Assembly (NCBI RefSeq): GCF_001642805.2
Contig: NZ_CP016948.1
Coordinates: 3,720,001 to 3,784,000, forward strand
DNA: 64,000 nt
DNA from: Serratia surfactantfaciens
GTDB taxonomy: Bacteria > Pseudomonadota > Gammaproteobacteria > Enterobacterales > Enterobacteriaceae
Direction of reading: 5' to 3'
Each line of letters opens with the position of its first letter. Position 1 is the first letter of the stretch. Shown here in pieces: positions 7,735-14,161 of this stretch. The position numbers and the translations under genes were made by a program. The notes under the pieces were generated by a model. It had not been told where the DNA came from. It was given only the letters and a program-made list of their open reading frames with translations, and did not search any database.

Positions 7735-7833
7735 GCCGCTCGTACAGACAAACGGCTGCGGTGAGGGTCCCTGGTGTCGGTAGCAAGTATCCATCATGCT
7801 CAGAGTGTGGAAACGCCCCCTCTGAGCTTTTTA
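7735..7833 (+). ncRNA. Candidate small RNA or attenuated leader
   Basis: A stretch between two terminators with no gene, ending in a strong intrinsic terminator. TTGAAA at 7703-7708 and GAGAAT at 7727-7732, 18 bases apart, form a mediocre promoter that would give a transcript of about 95 nt. The sequence includes TCCCTGGTGT at 7768-7777, also present in the candidate sRNA at 3538 and, on the minus strand, at 41837-41846. An inverted pair AGCCG/CGGCT occurs near 7735-7757. It may be an independent sRNA, or a leader of the queF operon with terminator-based control. No known riboswitch class was recognised. Confidence 0.35.
7798..7833 (+). terminator. Intrinsic terminator without an obvious gene
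   Basis: GCTCAGAG at 7798-7805 pairs with CTCTGAGC at 7820-7827, followed by TTTTTATT. It is a second terminator 100 bases after the permease terminator, which argues for a separate short transcript in between. Confidence 0.8.
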
Positions 7834-7924
7834 TTATAAATAATCGAAGCTTCCGTGTTTTTATCGTAAAGAAAAACTTCAGCTTGCATGAACAGTAGCC
7901 CATGAAATCGGTTTTGGTCAACAT

Positions 7925-7961
7925 AAAAGTAAACACAAAATCGGCTTTTGTGTTCACTTTT
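7925..7961. promoter_or_regulatory. Long near-perfect palindrome, likely operator
   Basis: A 16-base left arm (7925-7940, core GTAAACACAAAA) and a 16-base right arm (7946-7961, core TTTTGTGTTCAC) match at 15 of 16 positions around TCGGC. It lies about 215 bases upstream of the XRE regulator start. It could be the operator of that regulator or of another factor; as RNA it would be a stable hairpin. Its AT-rich arms end in T-runs on both strands, so bidirectional termination is an alternative. Confidence 0.5.
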
Positions 7962-8176
7962 CCATAAGCAAAACCTAATCAATTGATTTACACGGTTTTA
8001 TCATGTGCTCGGATAAACTGGATAACTCCGCTAGCGCCAATAGGCTAACCAGCTGGAAGAAAACAATAATTACCGTAAATAATCAGTCTGTTACCCTTTA
8101 GCCGGCGCCTTTTTATCTGGACAACGCCGATGCGTAAGATATAGTGAAGCCTGCGTAATGTTTGTAAGGACAGCCA

Positions 8177-8791
8177 ATGAAAACCACCAACGCACAGCGC
8201 AAAATCAACATCATTAAAAACATTGAATATCTGATGCGTACCCGCGGTGAAACCAAGGCTTCCTTTTCCAACCGCAGCGGCCTGACGCGCACCACCCTCT
8301 ACAAAATTCTCGACGGAAGAGTGAACAACGTTCAGCAATCCACCGTTAATCGAATTTCCGATTTCTTCGGCGTCTCCTGCGAAGAGATCGAAGACTACGA
8401 TCTGGAAAAACTCGAGCTGCTCAACGAAACGCTGTCCACCGAAGGCAACAAGAACCCTTCCGCCATTCCGGTGATCCCGCAGTCGCGCTACCTGGCCGTC
8501 TCGCAGCGCAAGATCGGGCAACTGGTCACCGAGTTTCCTTTGACTTATTTCTTCGGCGATGAGTCAAACATGTTGGCAATGAAAATAGAGACCGAAATTA
8601 AAGGGTCATTTATTCCCGGCGAAGTCATTATCATCAAACGTCCGCCGGTACTGATTTGCGATTCGCCTTTGCTGTATCACTCGGGAAAAAGCGGCTTCTT
8701 TGTGGTTGACGACAAAGACAGCGAAAGCATGGACAAACGCCCTCAGGACACCGTGCAATTCCTGGGTTACATCGTTGGAGAAAGGCTATAA
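8177..8791 (+). CDS. XRE-type helix-turn-helix regulator
   Basis: A 204-residue protein with an N-terminal Cro/C1-type helix-turn-helix (about residues 10-72), including ASFSNRSGLTRTTLYKIL and NRISDFFGV. The C-terminal 120 residues are not confidently recognised; they contain GEVIIIKRPPV and resemble a small beta-rich sensor or dimerisation domain of the kind seen in S24-like repressors, without clear catalytic residues. AAGGA precedes the ATG by six bases. The stop is directly followed by the transporter start, so it is the first gene of a three-gene operon for a 7-deazaguanine precursor and probably senses a related molecule. That role is inferred from position only. Confidence 0.75.
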   Translation: MKTTNAQRKINIIKNIEYLMRTRGETKASFSNRSGLTRTTLYKILDGRVNNVQQSTVNRISDFFGVSCEEIEDYDLEKLELLNETLSTEGNKNPSAIPVIPQSRYLAVSQRKIGQLVTEFPLTYFFGDESNMLAMKIETEIKGSFIPGEVIIIKRPPVLICDSPLLYHSGKSGFFVVDDKDSESMDKRPQDTVQFLGYIVGERL

Positions 8792-9688
8792 ATGGAACCG
8801 AATCAGAAGTTCAAGCTGTTGGGCTTCACCCGGCATGGCACTATCGCGGCCAATGTTATGGTATTGGCCACCGGTAAAACCATCACCATGGGGCTGAATG
8901 AACTGGCCGATAGTGAGATATCAGAAGATTTAAGCCGGCATGAGCTGCAGGCGCTGTACCGCAAACTCTATGGCGATAACAAGCAAAAAACCGCCTACGA
9001 ACTCAGCGATCGCCATGAACGCTCTTGGTACGCCTATTTGATCATCACCGTTGCGCTCAGCGTGATTTATATTTTCTCAACGCTGTGCGGCGTCAAACCG
9101 ATCCAAATTCCGGTGCTGAACCTCATCACGCCGCCGGCGATCTTCATCTATCCGCTCACCTTCATCCTGGTGGACATCCTCAACGAGTTCTATGGGCTGC
9201 GGCTGGCCAGACGCACCATCATCATCTCGTTTATCGCCAACCTGACCTTCGTCCTCGGCGTTTGGGTAACGACGCTGGTGCCGAGCATTCCGCAGTGGGA
9301 GTACAGCGAGACCTACAATGGCATCGTGCACAGCATCATGGCGGTGCTGGTGGCCTCGTCGGCGGCCTATCTGATCTCCGAGAACGTCAACTCCTACCTG
9401 CTTTGCAAAATCAAAGAGTTGACCAACTCCCGCTACCTGTTTGTACGCGTGATCACCAGCACCGTCGTGGCGTCGGCCATCGACAGCGTGGTGTTCTGTA
9501 CGCTGGCGTTCTACAACGTGCTGAGCTGGGATATCATCAAAACCATGATCCTGTCGCAGTTCCTGATCAAGGTGGTTTACGCCCTGCTGGGCGTCGGGCC
9601 GATCTACGCCACCCGCAGTCTGTTTAACCGCTACATCAATACCGAACAAGCAAAAGGCAATGAATATGCATATCCAAAAGCAAGATAA
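8792..9688 (+). CDS. YhhQ/QueT-type queuosine-precursor transporter with N-terminal extension
   Basis: Residues from about 78 to 285 match the VUT/YhhQ family of inner-membrane importers of queuosine precursors (preQ0/preQ1): six or seven hydrophobic segments, with the family features FPF/YPLTFILVDILNEFYG near residue 125 and the C-terminal LIKVVYALLGVGPIY. The first roughly 78 residues are soluble and are not part of E. coli YhhQ; they contain GTIAANVMVLATGKTITMG and an acidic/basic linker. The gene begins one base after the XRE regulator and overlaps the start of queF, which agrees with a role in bringing in or conserving deazapurines. The extension may be a regulatory domain. Confidence 0.8.
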   Translation: MEPNQKFKLLGFTRHGTIAANVMVLATGKTITMGLNELADSEISEDLSRHELQALYRKLYGDNKQKTAYELSDRHERSWYAYLIITVALSVIYIFSTLCGVKPIQIPVLNLITPPAIFIYPLTFILVDILNEFYGLRLARRTIIISFIANLTFVLGVWVTTLVPSIPQWEYSETYNGIVHSIMAVLVASSAAYLISENVNSYLLCKIKELTNSRYLFVRVITSTVVASAIDSVVFCTLAFYNVLSWDIIKTMILSQFLIKVVYALLGVGPIYATRSLFNRYINTEQAKGNEYAYPKAR

Positions 9689-10505
9689 GATCACCCATCT
9701 TGGCGCCAACTCCGATTATCCGGATCAATATGCTCCCGCATTGCTCGAAGCCTTGCCGCGCGCGCGTGGCCGCGATCTGATCGGCGTCGACGAGCGGCAG
9801 CTGCCGTTCAGCGGCTTCGACCTGTGGACCGCCTTCGAGCTGTCCTGGCTCAACGGCAAGGGCAAACCGGTGGTGGGCATCGGCGAGTTTACCTTCCCGC
9901 ACTCCTCGTCGAACCTGATCGAGTCCAAGTCGTTCAAGCTGTATCTCAACAGTTTCAACCAAACGCGCTTCGACAGCGTGGAACAGGTGAGCGCCGCCAT
10001 GCAGCAGGATCTGTCGCAGGCGGCCAACGGCCAGGTCACCGTCAAACTCTATCCGGGGCTGGAAGGTTATCCGGCGCAGATCGACCGCCTGCCGGGCATC
10101 AACATCGACGATTTGGACATCGCGGTTGACGACTTCACGTTCAAGCCGGAATACCTGTGCGGCGCGGCCGATCAAGGGGAACCGGTAACGGAGACGTTGT
10201 CTTCCAACCTGCTGAAGTCCAACTGCCTGGTCACCAATCAACCAGACTGGGGCAGCGTGGTTATCCGCTATGAAGGCCGCAAAATCGATCGCGAAAGCCT
10301 GCTGCGCTACCTGATCTCCTTCCGCCAGCACAATGAATTCCACGAGCAGTGCGTCGAACGTATTTTCAACGACATCAAGCAGCACTGCCGCCCGGAAAAA
10401 CTCAGCGTGTTCGCGCGCTATACCCGCCGCGGTGGCCTGGATATCAACCCCTTCCGCAGCGATTTCGAAACGGCGCCGGCGCTCGGCCGCCTGATCAGAC
10501 AGTAA
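9666..10505 (+). CDS. queF: NADPH-dependent 7-cyano-7-deazaguanine reductase
   Basis: QueF reduces the nitrile of preQ0 to the aminomethyl of preQ1, a cytosolic step of queuosine synthesis. The protein is of the long two-domain (E. coli) type, 279 residues. It shows the NADPH/substrate motif LIESKSFKLYLNS near residues 83-95, the catalytic cysteine in LKSNCLVTNQPDWG near 185 and the C-terminal HNEFHEQCVERIFND and YTRRGGLDINP segments. An ATG at 9660 is in frame, but AAAGG at 9653-9657 is eight bases from the ATG at 9666. It overlaps the transporter gene. Enterobacteria normally carry queF next to syd, so this could be a second, divergent copy; that cannot be checked within the window. Confidence 0.92.
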   Translation: MHIQKQDKITHLGANSDYPDQYAPALLEALPRARGRDLIGVDERQLPFSGFDLWTAFELSWLNGKGKPVVGIGEFTFPHSSSNLIESKSFKLYLNSFNQTRFDSVEQVSAAMQQDLSQAANGQVTVKLYPGLEGYPAQIDRLPGINIDDLDIAVDDFTFKPEYLCGAADQGEPVTETLSSNLLKSNCLVTNQPDWGSVVIRYEGRKIDRESLLRYLISFRQHNEFHEQCVERIFNDIKQHCRPEKLSVFARYTRRGGLDINPFRSDFETAPALGRLIRQ

Positions 10506-10516
10506 GCGTCATCCAC

Positions 10517-10545
10517 CAATGCTCCCGCCAGGGAGCATTGTTTTC
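10517..10545 (+). terminator. Terminator after queF
   Basis: CAATGCTCCC at 10517-10526 and GGGAGCATTG at 10531-10540 form a perfect 10-bp stem around GCCA, followed by TTTT. It closes the XRE-transporter-queF operon. Confidence 0.9.
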
Positions 10546-10628
10546 CTCGATTTCATCTCCCTGTTATTTTTCGCCATTATCGTCGTCAGCGGCTATCTTC
10601 AAAGCACACTGACGGAGATTAACGACGC

Positions 10629-12773
10629 ATGCCTGACCTTTCACGCAGAGACATACTGCGGGCTGCCGCCATCGGATCGGCGTTCTCGCTGCTGCCCGCT
10701 TCGATTCGCAAAGCGCTGGCCATTCCCGCCAATAATCGCACCGGCACCCTGCGCGACGTCGAACACGTGGTGATCCTGATGCAGGAGAACCGCTCTTTCG
10801 ACCACTACTTCGGCACCCTGCCGGGCGTACGCGGCTTCAGCGATCGCTTTACCATCCCACTGCCCGACGGCCGCCACGTCTGGCAGCAACAGGGCGCCGA
10901 GCGGCTGGTGCTGCCCTACCACCTGGACAGCAAACGCGGTAACGCCCAGCGCGTCACCGGCACGCCGCACTCATGGGTGGATGAACAGGCCGCCTGGGAC
11001 CACGGCCGCATGAGCGCCTGGCCGACCTACAAAACGCCGGCCTCGATGGGCTACTATCGCCAGCATGAGCTGCCGTTCCAGTTCGCGCTGGCCAACGCCT
11101 TCACCCTGTGCGACGCCTATCACTGCGCCATCCACGCCGGCACCAATACCAATCGGCTGTTCCACTGGACCGGCACCAACGGCCCGTCCGCCGCCGACGT
11201 GGCGGTGGTGGTCAACGAATGGGACAGCCCCGGCCCGGCAGAGATCGGCTACCAGTGGACAACCTATCCGGAACGGTTGGAGGCGAGCGGCGTCAGTTGG
11301 AAGGTGTATCAATTCCTGCCCGACAACTTTACCGACAACCCGTTGGCGGGCTTCCGCCAGTACCGCGCCGCCAGCATTCAGGTGGGCAACCCGGCGCGGC
11401 CGCCGAAAGACTTCAACGCCTTCGTGCCCTATCGCGACGAGCTCAACGCAAGCGCACCGCTATACAAAGGCAACGGCAACACCCTGCCCGCCGCCAGCGG
11501 CAACGATCTGGACGCCATGCTGGCCGGGTTCCGCGCCGACGTGCAGCAAGGCAAACTGCCGCAGGTCAGCTGGATCATCGCGCCGGCGGCCTATTCGGAA
11601 CACCCCGATCCCTCCAGCCCGGTGCAGGGCGGCTGGTTCACGCAAGAGATCCTCAACGCGCTGACCGATAACCCGGAGGTATGGAGCAAAACCATCCTGC
11701 TGGTCAACTACGACGAAAACGACGGCTTTTTCGATCACATGCCCTCGCCTTCCGCGCCGTCGCTGCGTGAAGACGGCAGCTTCGCCGGTAAATCGACGGT
11801 GCCGTTCGACACCGAGATCTTCCAGCACGTGGCGCCGCCCGGCTCGGAGGATCAGCCACCGCCGGACGGCCGCATCTATGGCCCCGGCCCGCGGGTGCCG
11901 ATGCTGGTGCTGTCGCCCTGGAGCCGCGGCGGCTGGGTCAACTCGCAGGTCTTCGATCACACCTCGGTGCTGCAATTTCTGGAGAAGCGCTTTCAGGTGC
12001 ATGAACCCAACATCAGCGCCTGGCGCCGCGCGGTGTGCGGCGATCTCACCTCGGCGTTCAACTTTGTCGACCCTAACGGCGAAGCATTGCCGAGCCTGCC
12101 CGCCACCAGCCGTCGCGCCGCCGACGGCCTGCGTCAACGCCAGGAGCAGCTGCCGCAGGTGCCGCTGCCGTCGCCCGCCCACCAGCGTTTGCCGCATCAA
12201 CGCCGCCTGGCGCGCCCTTCTCGCGCATTGCCCTACCAGCTGCACGTCGAAGCCGCCGTCGCGGCCGAGCAGCGGCGCGTCACGCTGAATCTGTTCAATA
12301 CCGGCGAGCAGGGGGCGGTGTTTCACGTTTACGATCGGCGAGATCTGGCACAGATCCCGCGCCGCTACACCGTCGAGGCCGGCAAAGCGGTCAGCGACGA
12401 CTGGCAGACGGAGGATGAGTACCATCTGTGGCTGCTCGGCCCCAACGGTTTTCATCGTGAACTGCGCGGCGCCCTGAGCCGGCCGCAGCCGGAAGTGCGT
12501 TTGCGCCCGGCGGGGCGCAGCCTGCAGCTGCAGTTGAACAACCCGGGCACCGAAGCGATAGCGGTCACCCTCGAACGCTGCCCCTATACGCAGCAGGGCC
12601 CGTGGCACATCACGCTGCCGGCGGGCGGCAGCCACCAGCAAACGTTTGACGCCCGCGCCAGCGGCGGTTGGTATGACCTTACGCTGCAAAGCCCCGGCTG
12701 GCTGCGCCGCCTGGCGGGCCGGTTGGAAGACGGCGAACACAGCGTCAGCGACCCGCTGATGGGCCAGGAGTAG
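10629..12773 (+). CDS. Tat-exported phospholipase C, phosphocholine-specific family
   Basis: A 714-residue PlcH/PlcN-type phospholipase C, which releases phosphocholine (or a related head group) from phosphatidylcholine outside the cytoplasm. The N-terminus has a twin-arginine signal (SRRDILRAAAIG, residues 5-16) and a hydrophobic stretch ending near ASIRKALA. The phosphoesterase core shows VVILMQENRSFDHYFGT near residues 48-64 and the metal motif YDENDGFFDHMPSP near 358-371. Two C-terminal beta-type domains (DUF756-like) fill about 510-700. It stands alone between terminated operons; no PlcR-type chaperone gene follows. A possible role is acquisition of choline or phosphate from host or plant lipid, or virulence. 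The ATG has only a distant GGAG. Confidence 0.9.
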   Translation: MPDLSRRDILRAAAIGSAFSLLPASIRKALAIPANNRTGTLRDVEHVVILMQENRSFDHYFGTLPGVRGFSDRFTIPLPDGRHVWQQQGAERLVLPYHLDSKRGNAQRVTGTPHSWVDEQAAWDHGRMSAWPTYKTPASMGYYRQHELPFQFALANAFTLCDAYHCAIHAGTNTNRLFHWTGTNGPSAADVAVVVNEWDSPGPAEIGYQWTTYPERLEASGVSWKVYQFLPDNFTDNPLAGFRQYRAASIQVGNPARPPKDFNAFVPYRDELNASAPLYKGNGNTLPAASGNDLDAMLAGFRADVQQGKLPQVSWIIAPAAYSEHPDPSSPVQGGWFTQEILNALTDNPEVWSKTILLVNYDENDGFFDHMPSPSAPSLREDGSFAGKSTVPFDTEIFQHVAPPGSEDQPPPDGRIYGPGPRVPMLVLSPWSRGGWVNSQVFDHTSVLQFLEKRFQVHEPNISAWRRAVCGDLTSAFNFVDPNGEALPSLPATSRRAADGLRQRQEQLPQVPLPSPAHQRLPHQRRLARPSRALPYQLHVEAAVAAEQRRVTLNLFNTGEQGAVFHVYDRRDLAQIPRRYTVEAGKAVSDDWQTEDEYHLWLLGPNGFHRELRGALSRPQPEVRLRPAGRSLQLQLNNPGTEAIAVTLERCPYTQQGPWHITLPAGGSHQQTFDARASGGWYDLTLQSPGWLRRLAGRLEDGEHSVSDPLMGQE

Positions 12774-12809
12774 CCACTATCGGCATCAAGGGTGTTCAAA
12801 AAGCGAAAG

Positions 12810-12828
12810 GATATCGCTTATCATTGCG
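12810..12828 (+). promoter_or_regulatory. Fur-box-like site before the iron-binding protein gene
   Basis: GATATCGCTTATCATTGCG matches the 19-bp Fur consensus at about 12 positions. It lies 34 bases before the start of the binding-protein gene, the right place for iron repression. Confidence 0.4.
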
Positions 12829-12861
12829 CTCTCGTTCCTCGCCGATTACTCAAGGATCTCC

Positions 12862-13998
12862 ATGTCCGCTGTTCTTATCGCCAAAGCCGGCCGCTGGCTG
12901 GCCGCCTGCATTCTGCTGTTGGCCGGCGCCGCTCAGGCCGCGCCGATCGTCGTCACCGATGTCGCCGGCCGTCAGGTCACTCTGCCGCAACCGGCCAAAC
13001 GCGTTATCCTGGCCGATGCCCGTGCGCTGTTGGCGCTCAATATTCTGCATCCGCAGGAACCGCTGAAAAACATCATCGCCTGGGACAACTCGCTGAAGGT
13101 CAAAGCACCGGATCTGGTGGAGGCCTACGCAAAAAAATTCCCGCAGGTCATGCAGATCCCCACCTTCGACAACCCCTACACCAGCGATTTCAGCGTAGAA
13201 AGCGCGGTGGTGCGCCAACCGGATCTGGTCATTTTCGACATCGGTCTGCTGAGCAAATTGAAGGACAGTGGCGTACTGACCCAGCTGGAAAAAGTCGGTA
13301 TCCCGGTGCTGATCATCGATTTTCGCCAGCAGCCGTTGACCAACACCGTCGCCAGCATGCAGCTGCTGGGTAAAGTGTTTGATGAACAGCCCAACGCCGA
13401 CGCCTTTATTCAGCTTTATCAGCAACGGCTCGACTTGGTGCGCCAACGGGTCGCCACGCTGAAACCGGAGCAGCGCCCCAGCGTCTTCATCGAACGCAGC
13501 GCCGGCATCAAAGGCGAGCAGTGCTGCAACACTTTCGGCAAAGGCAGCTTCGGGCAGTTTATCGAGACCGCCGGCGGCGACAATATCGGCAGCAAGCTGT
13601 TTTCCGACATGGGCGGTGAAGTGAACATCGAGCAGGTGATCGGCAGCAACCCGGATTTCTATCTGCTGACCGGCGCCGACTGGAGCCGTGGTCATCGCGG
13701 CACGCTGGCGGTGCCGCTGGGCTACACCACCGATATGGCCACCAGCCAAAAGAAACTGGCGCATCTGCTGGATCGCACCGGCATTAACGTGCTGAAAGCG
13801 GTGAAAGAAAAACGCGTGATGGCGATTTACCATCAATTTTACGACACGCCGCTCAACTTTATCGCCGTTGAGGCGATCGCCAAATTCCTGCACCCGGCGC
13901 TGTTTAAAGATATTGATCCGCAAGCGGATATCGAAATGGTCCACCAGAAATTCACCGCGCTGGATTACAGCGGCGTCTTCTGGCTTACGCCGCAATAA
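12862..13998 (+). CDS. Periplasmic iron(III)-siderophore/citrate-type binding protein
   Basis: A 378-residue class III (TroA/FepB/BtuF-type) substrate-binding protein, expected to deliver a ferric chelate to an inner-membrane ABC importer. It begins with a signal peptide (hydrophobic CILLLAGAAQA, cleavage near residue 26) and shows the family start VVTDVAGRQVTLP, then PDLVIFD near residue 115 and GSNPDFYLLTG near 261. A Cys-Cys pair occurs in GEQCCNTFG near residue 219. AAGGA is six bases before the ATG. No permease or ATPase gene is beside it; instead a FecA-like receptor follows, so the membrane parts must be elsewhere. The ligand is unknown. Confidence 0.82.
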   Translation: MSAVLIAKAGRWLAACILLLAGAAQAAPIVVTDVAGRQVTLPQPAKRVILADARALLALNILHPQEPLKNIIAWDNSLKVKAPDLVEAYAKKFPQVMQIPTFDNPYTSDFSVESAVVRQPDLVIFDIGLLSKLKDSGVLTQLEKVGIPVLIIDFRQQPLTNTVASMQLLGKVFDEQPNADAFIQLYQQRLDLVRQRVATLKPEQRPSVFIERSAGIKGEQCCNTFGKGSFGQFIETAGGDNIGSKLFSDMGGEVNIEQVIGSNPDFYLLTGADWSRGHRGTLAVPLGYTTDMATSQKKLAHLLDRTGINVLKAVKEKRVMAIYHQFYDTPLNFIAVEAIAKFLHPALFKDIDPQADIEMVHQKFTALDYSGVFWLTPQ

Positions 13999-14005
13999 TG
14001 TCCGT

Positions 14006-14030
14006 TCAGGGCCCACCCTCCGGGCCCTGA
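14006..14030. terminator. Hairpin after the binding-protein gene
   Basis: TCAGGGCCC at 14006-14014 and GGGCCCTGA at 14022-14030 form a perfect 9-bp stem seven bases after the stop codon. A T-run is lacking, so it may be a weak terminator or a 3'-end protecting stem. Confidence 0.55.
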
Positions 14031-14089
14031 CACCCCGCCCGCGCCACATCGTTACCCGCTTAACTATCCCGTAACAATTCTATTTACTT

Positions 14090-14108
14090 GCCAATAATTA
14101 TCATTAAG
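14090..14108 (-). promoter_or_regulatory. Fur box before the FecA-like receptor gene
   Basis: Read on the minus strand as CTTAATGATAATTATTGGC, this matches the Fur consensus at about 14 of 19 positions, including AATGATAAT. It lies 54 bases before the receptor start, a usual promoter position. Confidence 0.65.
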
Positions 14109-14161
14109 ATTGTCTTTTCTAAAAAAAACACATCCGGGTCTGAAACTCTTAAGGCATTATT

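Larger units (their letters stand above)
7699..8176. other. Intergenic region before the XRE/YhhQ/QueF operon
   Basis: No convincing protein gene; two short minus-strand frames (60 and 79 codons) look like chance. The region holds a candidate ncRNA ending in a terminator at 7798-7833, then an AT-rich stretch with the long palindrome at 7925-7961. The promoter of the regulator gene must lie after 7833 if that terminator works constitutively. Confidence 0.6.

Noticed and set aside
7699..7833. PreQ1, TPP or purine riboswitch near the queF module
   Set aside because: None of the conserved cores of these classes as I know them could be found; the segment is reported as a general ncRNA candidate.
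7718..7982. Two small minus-strand frames (79 and 60 codons) before the XRE gene
   Set aside because: They lie in AT-rich DNA, run across a terminator hairpin and a palindrome, and lack ribosome binding sites and recognisable features.
10561..10582. Possible PHO box before the phospholipase C gene
   Set aside because: Only the first heptamer CTGTTAT fits; the second repeat expected 11 bases later is poor. Kept only as a remark in the findings.
10519..10773. 84-codon plus-strand frame after queF
   Set aside because: It starts inside the queF terminator and runs into the phospholipase gene in another frame.
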